DNA from: Azospirillum brasilense
Lineage (GTDB): Bacteria; Pseudomonadota; Alphaproteobacteria; Azospirillales; Azospirillaceae
Assembly: GCF_001315015.1 (NCBI RefSeq)
Contig: NZ_CP012914.1
Span: forward strand, 372,001 to 436,000
Length of the DNA: 64,000 nt
Direction of reading: 5' to 3'
Positions within the stretch are counted from its first letter, which is position 1. Every line of letters starts with the position of its first letter. The notes under the pieces were generated by a model. That model ran no database searches, had not been told where the DNA came from, and worked only from the letters and a program-made list of their open reading frames with translations. Both the position numbers and the translations under genes were made by a program. Positions 57,367 to 64,000 of the stretch are shown piece by piece.

Positions 57367-57418
57367 ACGGTCGGCGGCTGGGGAACCGCCATGCCGGGCG
57401 CGGTGTTGAACGGGCGCC

Positions 57419-58417
57419 ATGAACACCGCATTCCGCACGCCCCCTCATTCCACCACGACGGACGGCGCCCCGCGCACGGTCGGCGTGGAGGTCGAGTTCG
57501 CCAACCTTGACGCCCCCTCCGCGGCGGCGGTGGTGCGCAGCCTTTACGGCGGCGTGCTGAAACCGGAGAGCGCGCATCGCTGCCGGGTGACCGGCACGCG
57601 GCTGGGCGATTTCGCGGTGGAGCTGGACATGCGCTCCGCGCACCCCAGCAAGGCGGAGGAGGCCGACGCCGGCCCGCTGGGAAAGGTGGTGAGCAAGGCG
57701 GTGGACGACGTGGTGGAGGCTCTGCGGCCCTGGTGGGGCAACATCGGCAGCCTCGTCATGCCGTTCGAGATCGCCGCCCCGCCCATTCCCATCGCCCGGC
57801 TGGCCGAGTTGGAACCCCTGTTCGCCGCATTGAGCGCCCAGGGAGCCGCCGGCACGGACGCCAGCCCGTTGTTCGCCTTTGGCCTGCATCTGAACCCGCA
57901 GGTGGCGCGCACCGACGGGGAGTATGTGCTGGACCATCTGAAGGCCTTTCTGCTGCTGGCCCCCTGGCTGCGCCGCGAGATCCGCGTGGACCCGACCCGG
58001 CGCCTGACCGGCTTCATCGCCGCTTTCCCGACGGACTACGCGGTGAAGGTCGTCGATCCCGCCTACCGTCCGGACCTCGACGGGCTGATCGGCGACTATC
58101 TGGAGGCCAACCCGACCCGCAACCGCGAACTGGACCTCTTCCCGCTGTTCGCCCATCTCGCCCCGGAGACGATGGCGGCCAAGCTCGCCGATCCGCATGT
58201 GCGGCCCCGCCCGACCTTCCACTACCGTCTGCCGAACGCCCGGCTGGGCGATCCGGATTGGAGCCTGGCCCAGGACTGGAACCGCTGGGTGGCGGTGGAG
58301 GAACTGGCGGCGGACCGCGACCGGCTCGACGCGCTGGGCACTGACTTCCGCGCCTTCGCCGCGCGCAAGGCGCTGGACGGCTGGGCCGCCGAGGCGGGCC
58401 GGCGTATCGCCGTCTGA
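57419..58417 (+). CDS. Amidoligase family protein
   Basis: A 332-residue ATP-grasp-like amidoligase (Amidoligase_2 type), recognised from TVGVEVEFANLD, AVELDMRS, the FAFGLHLNP core and TFHYRLPNARL. These enzymes are predicted to join a carboxyl group to an amine, often in glutamate amide chemistry. The next gene, ten bases away, is a C26 amidohydrolase, the usual genomic partner. Together they may make and break a gamma-glutamyl amide; the substrate is unknown. Confidence 0.85.
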   Translation: MNTAFRTPPHSTTTDGAPRTVGVEVEFANLDAPSAAAVVRSLYGGVLKPESAHRCRVTGTRLGDFAVELDMRSAHPSKAEEADAGPLGKVVSKAVDDVVEALRPWWGNIGSLVMPFEIAAPPIPIARLAELEPLFAALSAQGAAGTDASPLFAFGLHLNPQVARTDGEYVLDHLKAFLLLAPWLRREIRVDPTRRLTGFIAAFPTDYAVKVVDPAYRPDLDGLIGDYLEANPTRNRELDLFPLFAHLAPETMAAKLADPHVRPRPTFHYRLPNARLGDPDWSLAQDWNRWVAVEELAADRDRLDALGTDFRAFAARKALDGWAAEAGRRIAV

Positions 58418-58427
58418 CGGGGGCGAC

Positions 58428-59141
58428 ATGGCCGCCTTCATCGCAAGGGGACGCCCCCTGATCGGAGTCACCGCGTCGGTGCATGGCAGCCGCATCGCTT
58501 GGTGGGCGAACCGTCTGGCGCTGCGCCGTGCCGGGGCGCGGGCGGTGCGCATCACGGCGCGCGACCCCTTCCCCATCGAGCGGCTGGACGGGCTGGTGGT
58601 TGGTGGCGGCGACGACATCGACGCTGCCCTCTACGGCGAGACCGCCCGCCCGAAGATGCGCATCGACCCGGAGCGTGACCGGCTGGAACTGTGCGCGCTG
58701 GACGGCGCGGCGGCGCGGCGGCTTCCCGTGCTGGGCATCTGCCGGGGGTCGCAGATGATCAACGTGCACCGCGGCGGCTCGCTTCTCACCGACATCCACG
58801 AGGTCTACGAGGAGGCCCCGCGCCTGCGCACCGTGCTGCCGCGCAAGCGCATCCGCATCGACCCGCGCAGCCATCTCTACCGCATCCTGGGCATCGCCGA
58901 ATGCCGGGTGAACGCGCTGCACCATCAGGCGGTGGACCGGCTGGGCGATGGCCTGCGCGTGGTGGCGCGCGAGACGGTGGGGATCGTCCAGGGGATCGAG
59001 GCGGTCCATCACCCCTTCCTGATCGGGGTGCAGTGGCATCCCGAATATCTGGTGGCCGACCCGCGCCAGCAGGCGCTGTTCCGGACCCTCGCCGCCACCG
59101 CCGCCGGCACCGCCAGCCTGGAGGACGTCGCAGCTCTGTGA
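58428..59141 (+). CDS. Class I glutamine amidotransferase-like / C26 gamma-glutamyl hydrolase
   Basis: A 237-residue PuuD-like peptidase C26 protein with nucleophile C105 (LGICRGSQMIN) and the catalytic pair H204 and E206 (QWHPEYL). It lacks a synthetase domain, consistent with stand-alone hydrolysis of gamma-glutamyl amides. It follows the amidoligase by ten bases. ATG 58428 gives the normal family N terminus (RPLIGVTASV). Confidence 0.88.
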   Translation: MAAFIARGRPLIGVTASVHGSRIAWWANRLALRRAGARAVRITARDPFPIERLDGLVVGGGDDIDAALYGETARPKMRIDPERDRLELCALDGAAARRLPVLGICRGSQMINVHRGGSLLTDIHEVYEEAPRLRTVLPRKRIRIDPRSHLYRILGIAECRVNALHHQAVDRLGDGLRVVARETVGIVQGIEAVHHPFLIGVQWHPEYLVADPRQQALFRTLAATAAGTASLEDVAAL

Positions 59142-59263
59142 CGGCTTCTTAACTGTTCGTTGTGCCACCATTTCCCTGGCGTGCGGAAGCGGTTATCCTA
59201 ACGATCGGGCCGAACGGTCGGGGATTGGCGATCGGGCCGCCGCAACGGCGGAGGGGCAAGGGC

Positions 59264-61570
59264 GTGACGGAGAAACAGGCGGGCCGGCGGCTTCGGCTGC
59301 ACACGGTGACGATGCTCACCGCGCTGGCCACGGCGTTTCTGATGGCCGGGCTGACACTCGGGGTGGGCGGCGCCTTCGTCCGGGTGCTCGACCTCGCGGA
59401 GGAGGCTGACCGCGCCATCGTTCCCCAGATCACCCGTCAGCATCAATACGCCGTCTTCGCCGCCCGCATGGGCCAGCTCGCCGAGGCCGTCCTGCGCTCC
59501 CGCTCGCCGGAGGAGCGCGCCGGTGCCCTGGCCGAGGTGGAAGGCGTGTCGCAGCGCTTCGCGGCGGACGCGGCGGCCCCAGCGCTTCTCGAGCGGCTCG
59601 AAATGGCCATCCAGGCGGTGCGCCGCACCGCGGAGCGGGCCGATGCCATCGACGTCCTGGCGGCCCAGGCCGTCGCCCTGCAGCGCAAGGGGGACGAGGC
59701 GTTCCTCAGCCTGCTGCGCTCCGGCGCCCCCCTGGCGGTGCAGGAGCCCTACCACCGCGCGCTGGAGGCGCTCGCCGCGGGCTTGGCCGCGACGGACACG
59801 GTGCAACTCGCCGGTGAGGTCGCCCGCTTCCACGAGCACGCCGCCGAAGTGGTGAACGCGCTGATCCCGCTGGAACCGGGAGAGCGGGCACCGCTGGCCC
59901 GCACCGCGCGCGACCTGGACGGGCTGAGCGAGCTGTTCACCCTGCGCCGGACCATCCTGTCCGAGGCGGGGTTGATGGGGCTGGAGACGGAGATTGCTCA
60001 CGGCGTGCTGAACGACCTCAGCGGCAGCCTGACCGACGCCGCCGCGACCAACACGCGGCGCATCGCCGACACCTTGACCGATCAGGCGCGCAGCGGGCTG
60101 TGGATCGTGCTGATCGGGCTGGGCATTGCCTCGGCGGTGCAGACGGTGCTCTACGTGCTGCTGCGCGTCCATGTGGTCCGCCCGATCCGTCGCGCCTCGC
60201 AGGCGCTGGCCATGGTGCAGCGGGAGCGCCGGGCCGTCCGCCTGCCGCCCGCTCTGTTCGCGGAGCTTCAGGCGATCTCCACCAGCGTGGAGCGGTTCGG
60301 AACGGCGTTGGTGGAGACCCACGCCTACGCCGAGGCGCTGAAGGCGGGGGAGGGGCGGATGCGGGCGATCCTGGCGGCCTCGCCCTTTCCCATCGTGATC
60401 GCGCGGCGGTCGGACGATTCCGTCCTGTTTGCCAACCCGCAGGCCGAGGCGCTGTTCGGGACCGAGGGGTCGCGGCTGGCGCTGACGCGCAACGCGCGCT
60501 TCTTCGTTTACCCGTCCGACGTCGCCCGCCTGTCCCGTCTGGTGGCCGAGCAGGGGGCGGCGAGCGACCTGGAGATGGAGATGCGCACCGCCGGAGGACG
60601 GTCCTTCTGGGCGATGATCTCCGCCGTGGAGATTCACGACGTGGACGAGCCGGCCATCCTCATCGCCGTCAACGACATCACCCTGCGCAAGCGGTCGGAG
60701 GAGGAGACGGAGGCCGCCAAGCAGCGCGCCGAGGGCGCGTTGGCCGATCTGCGCGACACCCAGGCCCACCTGATCCAGGCGGAGAAGATGGCCTCGCTCG
60801 GCGGGATGGTGGCGGGGGTGGCGCACGAGGTGAACACGCCGGTTGGCATCGCCCTGACCGGCATCACCCATCTGGCCGACCAGACCCGCAAGGTGGTTCG
60901 CGAGGTCGAGGCCAACACGCTGCGCCGCGCCGACTTCACCGGCTATCTGACCACCGCCGGGGAGGCCTGCCGGCTGATCGAGAGCAATCTGAACCGCGCC
61001 GCCGAGCTGATCCAGAGCTTCAAGCAGACCGCGGTGGACCAGACCAGCGAGGAGCGGCGCCGCGTCGATCTGGCCGCCTATCTGGACGATGTGCTGACCA
61101 GCCTGCGCCCGCGGCTGAAGCAAACCCCCCACCGGGTGGTGGTGGACTGTCCGGCGGGGCTGTGGGTGGACAGCTATCCCGGCGCGCTGTTCCAGGTCCT
61201 GACCAACCTGACCATGAACGCCGTGGTCCACGCCTATCCGGACGGGCGGGCCGGCACGCTGACCGTCGCCGCGACCCGCCCCAACCCGCAGGAGGTCGAA
61301 CTGCGCTTCTGCGACGACGGCTGCGGCATTCCCGCCGCGAATCTCGGGCGCGTCTTCGACCCCTTCTTCACGACGCGGCGCGGCGAGGGGGGGAGCGGGC
61401 TCGGCCTGCACATCGTCTACAACATCGTGACCACCCGCCTGCGCGGCAGCATCCGGGTGGACAGCCGGGAGGATGGGGGCACCTGCTTCGTTCTGCGTTT
61501 TCCCGCCGAGGCCCCTCCGGCCGTGGACAGCGGCGGACCGGCGGCGGTCAGGCCGGAGCCGGTGGCCTGA
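59264..61570 (+). CDS. Membrane sensor histidine kinase with PAS domain (4HB-type periplasmic sensor)
   Basis: A 768-residue kinase starting with GTG 59264, chosen because GGAGGGG lies about eight bases upstream; an ATG at 59162 is in frame but has no such site. TM helices lie near residues 13-40 and 280-302, enclosing a helical periplasmic sensor. A HAMP-like linker, PAS (about 365-485) and HisKA with H521 (AGVAHEVNTPVG) follow, then HATPase motifs NLTMNAVVHAYP, DDGCGIPAAN and GGSGLGLHIVYN. No receiver domain. HEVNTPVG is typical of NtrY/DctB-like kinases. Confidence 0.92.
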   Translation: MTEKQAGRRLRLHTVTMLTALATAFLMAGLTLGVGGAFVRVLDLAEEADRAIVPQITRQHQYAVFAARMGQLAEAVLRSRSPEERAGALAEVEGVSQRFAADAAAPALLERLEMAIQAVRRTAERADAIDVLAAQAVALQRKGDEAFLSLLRSGAPLAVQEPYHRALEALAAGLAATDTVQLAGEVARFHEHAAEVVNALIPLEPGERAPLARTARDLDGLSELFTLRRTILSEAGLMGLETEIAHGVLNDLSGSLTDAAATNTRRIADTLTDQARSGLWIVLIGLGIASAVQTVLYVLLRVHVVRPIRRASQALAMVQRERRAVRLPPALFAELQAISTSVERFGTALVETHAYAEALKAGEGRMRAILAASPFPIVIARRSDDSVLFANPQAEALFGTEGSRLALTRNARFFVYPSDVARLSRLVAEQGAASDLEMEMRTAGGRSFWAMISAVEIHDVDEPAILIAVNDITLRKRSEEETEAAKQRAEGALADLRDTQAHLIQAEKMASLGGMVAGVAHEVNTPVGIALTGITHLADQTRKVVREVEANTLRRADFTGYLTTAGEACRLIESNLNRAAELIQSFKQTAVDQTSEERRRVDLAAYLDDVLTSLRPRLKQTPHRVVVDCPAGLWVDSYPGALFQVLTNLTMNAVVHAYPDGRAGTLTVAATRPNPQEVELRFCDDGCGIPAANLGRVFDPFFTTRRGEGGSGLGLHIVYNIVTTRLRGSIRVDSREDGGTCFVLRFPAEAPPAVDSGGPAAVRPEPVA

Positions 61571-61579
61571 AACGGAAAA

Positions 61580-61606
61580 GGGCGCGCCGGAGGTTCCGGC
61601 GCGCCC
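61580..61606 (+). terminator. Strong hairpin after the kinase gene
   Basis: GGGCGCGCCGGA pairs perfectly with TCCGGCGCGCCC around a three-base loop, ten bases past the stop. It is preceded by AAAA and followed by TTCG, so it may act as a terminator even though a long T-run is absent. It also lies past the end of the convergent gene at 61649 and may serve both. Confidence 0.65.
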
Positions 61607-61648
61607 TTCGCTGCAATCCTTGAAGGCAGTTACTTGCCTTGAAGACAG

Positions 61649-62068
61649 TTACTTGCTGCCGTCCGGGCCGCAGTTCGGGGTGCCCGGCGGGCAATGGGTG
61701 CCGGTCGCGGTCTGGTTGTCGCGGGCCGGGTTGCTGCTGGTGGCGCTGCCCATACCCGACGGTGCCGTGGTCTGGCCCTGCCAGGTGCCGCCCGAAGAGC
61801 CACTGCCCGTGGTGCCGTTGCCCATGGTGCTGCCCGACGAGCCGGGCACGGTGGTCCCCGGGCTGTTCATGGTGCCGGTCGAGCCGGCGGTGCCCGGGGT
61901 GGTGACGCTGCCCGGGGTGGAGCCCGGGCCGGAGGTGCTCAATCCGGTGGACGGCGAGGTCGTGGTGCTGGGAACGGTCGGGCTCACGGCGGTGCCGCCC
62001 GACTGGGCGACGGCGGAGCCGGCCATCAGGGCGAGGGCCGACGCGGCGGCGATCATAAGGGTACGCAT
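61649..62068 (-). CDS. Secreted low-complexity Ser/Thr/Gly/Pro-rich protein
   Basis: A 139-residue protein with a signal peptide (cleavage after SAVA, about residue 21) and a mature part built from short Ser/Thr/Gly/Pro repeats (TGTMNSPGTTVPGSSGS and similar), ending with two cysteines (THCPPGTPNC). It is likely a disordered extracytoplasmic protein of unknown role. ATG 62068 is chosen for GGAG eight bases upstream; ATG 62074 is also possible. Confidence 0.8.
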   Translation of the reverse strand: MRTLMIAAASALALMAGSAVAQSGGTAVSPTVPSTTTSPSTGLSTSGPGSTPGSVTTPGTAGSTGTMNSPGTTVPGSSGSTMGNGTTGSGSSGGTWQGQTTAPSGMGSATSSNPARDNQTATGTHCPPGTPNCGPDGSK

Positions 62069-62395
62069 CCTCATCTCTCCATCTGGTGGCGGCGCCCTTT
62101 GGCCGGGCGCCCTCCTGGCGGGGGTTCGGGCGGTGACTCGGTCTGGCGCCCTGCGGCGCGCCCGTCCCCCATTCGCCCATCCCCAACAGGAGGCCCGGCA
62201 CATCGTTGCGGCAAAACCGAACGGTCATCCAATCTCTTGGCCCGATCTTTTGGCGAACCGCCCACCGTCCGGACTTTCCGTCCGCTCCCATCCAGGTGCG
62301 GACGCCGGGCGATTCCGGAGCAGCCGGGCGCCCCGCGGAACAGGCCGCCGCCAAATGAGTTGACGCAAGCACCGCTACGGCACGTCGAGGCAGGA
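62069..62395. other. Divergent intergenic region
   Basis: The 327 bp upstream of the secreted-protein and phospholipase genes contain GC-rich short inverted repeats (such as GCGCCCTGCGGCGC near 62146) but no gene. Both promoters must be here. Confidence 0.4.
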
Positions 62396-63973
62396 ATGAA
62401 CGATCATCGGGATGCGGCGGACCTTGCCGGGGCAGGGCCCATCCTGCGCCCCGGCGCCACCTGCTGGCGGACCGAACGCGCGGACCGGGTGGCCGTGCTG
62501 GTCGACGGCGCCGCCTTCTTCGCGGCTGTGCGCGCCGCCCTGCTGCGGGCGCGGCGGTCGGTGATCCTGCTCGGCTGGGACATCGATCCACGGATGCGCC
62601 TCGACCCCCACGACCCGGAAACGCTGGGCGATTTCCTCGCCCGCCTGATCCGCCGCCACCCGTCGCTGCAGATCCACGCGCTGAAGTGGGACATGCCGTT
62701 CCCGATTTCGCTGGAGCACCCGCACGGGCCGCTGGAGCGGCTGAACCGGCGCACCGGCCCGCGGTTGACGCTGGAGTTGGACGACGCCCTGCCGGTGGGG
62801 GCGGCGCAGCACCAGAAGCTGGTGGTGGTCGACGACGCGCTGGCCTTCTGCGGCGGCATCGATCTGGCCGGCGACCGCTGGGACACACCGGAGCATCGGG
62901 ACAACGACCCGCGCCGCCGCTGGCCGACCGGGGAGCTTCACGCGCCGCGCCACGACGTGATGATGGCGGTGGACGGCCCCGCCGCCCGCGCGCTGGGAGT
63001 GATGGCGCGCGAACGCTGGAGCCACGCCACCGGACAGGTTCTGCCGCCCCCGCCGCCGGAAGGCTTCTCGGGCGGCGATCCCTGGCCGGAGGGCCTGCAC
63101 CCGCTGATCACCGACGCGGCCGTGGGCATCGCCCGCACCCTTCCCGACTGTCTGGTCGGCCGTCCGGTCCGCGAGAACGAGGCGCTGACCTTCGCCGCCA
63201 TCGCCGAGGCGCGCCACAGCATCTATCTGGAGAACCAGTATTTCGCCTCCTTCCGCGTGGCCGAGGCGTTGGCCCGGCGGCTGCGCGAGCCGGACGGGCC
63301 GGAGGTGGTGGTCGTCGTCCCCATGGAAAGCCCGAGCTGGTTCGACCGCATGGCCATGGACACGCCGCGCGGCGTGGTGCTTCAGGAGCTGCGCGCCGCC
63401 GACCGCCACGGGCGCCTGCGCGCCATGACGCCGCTGACCGAGGGCGGCAACGGCATCGTCGTGCATTCCAAGCTCATGGTGGTGGACGACCGGCTGCTGC
63501 GCATCGGGTCGAGCAATCTGAACAACCGCTCCATGGGCTACGACACCGAATGCGATCTGGCGGTGGAGGCCCAGCCCGGCGACCGCAGCACCGCCAACGC
63601 CATCGGCGCGGTGCGCAACCGCCTGCTGGCCGAGCATATGGGGGTGGACCCGTCGGAAATGACCGCCGCCGTCCGCGCCACGGGCCGTCTGGTGGCCGCC
63701 ATCGACCGGCTGAACAAAACGTCCGGGCGCCGTCTGGCGCCGCTGCCCGACACCGACCCCGGCCTGACCGAGCAGGCCTTCGCCGCTCTGCGCATCGCCG
63801 ATCCCGACCGTCCGGAAGAGGCTTGGGCCGTGTGGAAACGCATGCCCCCGGCCCCGGCGCCGGCCCGTTCCCTGACCCGCGCGGTGGGGGCGGCCCTGTT
63901 CACCGCCGGGGCGATCGCCGGGGTCTATGCCGTTGCACAGGCGATGGTCGAGACCGAGCGCGGCGACCGCTGA
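62396..63973 (+). CDS. Phospholipase D-family protein with two HKD motifs
   Basis: A 525-residue protein with two complete catalytic motifs: H139-x-K141-x4-D146 (QHQKLVVVD) and H357-x-K359-x4-D364 (VHSKLMVVD), each followed by the usual G-G/S-x-N/D-L loop (GGIDL, GSSNLNNRS). It likely hydrolyses or transfers phosphatidyl groups, as in bacterial PLD or cardiolipin-synthase-like enzymes. No signal peptide; the C terminus has one hydrophobic helix (VGAALFTAGAIAGVYAVAQA), suggesting membrane anchoring. GAGG lies about nine bases before ATG 62396. Confidence 0.9.
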   Translation: MNDHRDAADLAGAGPILRPGATCWRTERADRVAVLVDGAAFFAAVRAALLRARRSVILLGWDIDPRMRLDPHDPETLGDFLARLIRRHPSLQIHALKWDMPFPISLEHPHGPLERLNRRTGPRLTLELDDALPVGAAQHQKLVVVDDALAFCGGIDLAGDRWDTPEHRDNDPRRRWPTGELHAPRHDVMMAVDGPAARALGVMARERWSHATGQVLPPPPPEGFSGGDPWPEGLHPLITDAAVGIARTLPDCLVGRPVRENEALTFAAIAEARHSIYLENQYFASFRVAEALARRLREPDGPEVVVVVPMESPSWFDRMAMDTPRGVVLQELRAADRHGRLRAMTPLTEGGNGIVVHSKLMVVDDRLLRIGSSNLNNRSMGYDTECDLAVEAQPGDRSTANAIGAVRNRLLAEHMGVDPSEMTAAVRATGRLVAAIDRLNKTSGRRLAPLPDTDPGLTEQAFAALRIADPDRPEEAWAVWKRMPPAPAPARSLTRAVGAALFTAGAIAGVYAVAQAMVETERGDR

Positions 63974-64000
63974 ACGGTTCGCCGCAACCGGTCGTCAGGC

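Noticed and set aside
1..64000. CRISPR array, rRNA genes, insertion sequence
   Set aside because: No regularly spaced repeats, no rRNA-like conserved blocks, and no transposase-like frame were seen on reading both strands.

Overview
The window looks like a chromosome or large replicon of a GC-rich alphaproteobacterium, most likely Azospirillum or a close relative. That is inferred from base composition, the many PAS/Cache sensor histidine kinases, a TauABC-type transporter and the style of the small secreted proteins; no rRNA or other marker gene is present to prove it.

Roughly 1 to 47,510 is a genomic island. Its right border is visible: a minus-strand tyrosine integrase (46043-47326) sits next to a 45-bp copy of the 3' part of a tRNA-Gly(CCC) gene (47467-47511), the expected attachment duplicate. 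The left border, with the rebuilt tRNA, must lie outside the window. From left to right the island carries: a RecQ helicase with an N-terminal DnaQ-like exonuclease domain (cut by the window start); a uracil-DNA-glycosylase-superfamily protein; an AT-rich orphan gene; a small replication/excision block (AlpA-like HTH protein, RepA-like ATPase, HUH replication protein of the YagK/inovirus Gp2 type, with inverted repeats in front of it); several small hypothetical genes including one broken by a frameshift; a six-gene plus-strand module (C2H2-finger protein, coiled-coil protein, Hsp70 with zinc ribbon, RecD-like helicase-nuclease, RelE-fold/UvrD helicase, ArdC-like metalloprotease; 12126-24035); a twelve-gene minus-strand operon (41906 down to 24362) with two HsdS-like proteins, an N6-adenine methyltransferase, a 1412-residue P-loop ATPase, a possible NurA-like protein, HerA and a Ser/Thr kinase; and a Hachiman pair (hamA, hamB), hamB carrying an apparent frameshift.

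The twelve-gene operon and the Hsp70/helicase module are the best candidates for incompletely described defence systems. The operon's genes overlap by a few bases at almost every junction, so it is probably one transcription unit: methylation plus target recognition to mark self, ATPase/HerA/NurA-like proteins to act on DNA, and a kinase to control it. It lacks HsdR, PglZ and the DISARM proteins; by content it recalls the methylation-associated system MADS, a comparison made from memory. The Hsp70 module joins a chaperone ATPase to two DNA helicases and a protease, a combination I cannot match to a named system.

Right of the attachment site the chromosome is ordinary: a glycine-zipper lipoprotein, a NitT/TauT-type ABC transporter (ATPase, permease, substrate-binding protein), three sensor histidine kinases (one hybrid), an amidoligase/C26-amidohydrolase pair, a secreted low-complexity protein, and a two-HKD phospholipase D-family protein at the right edge.
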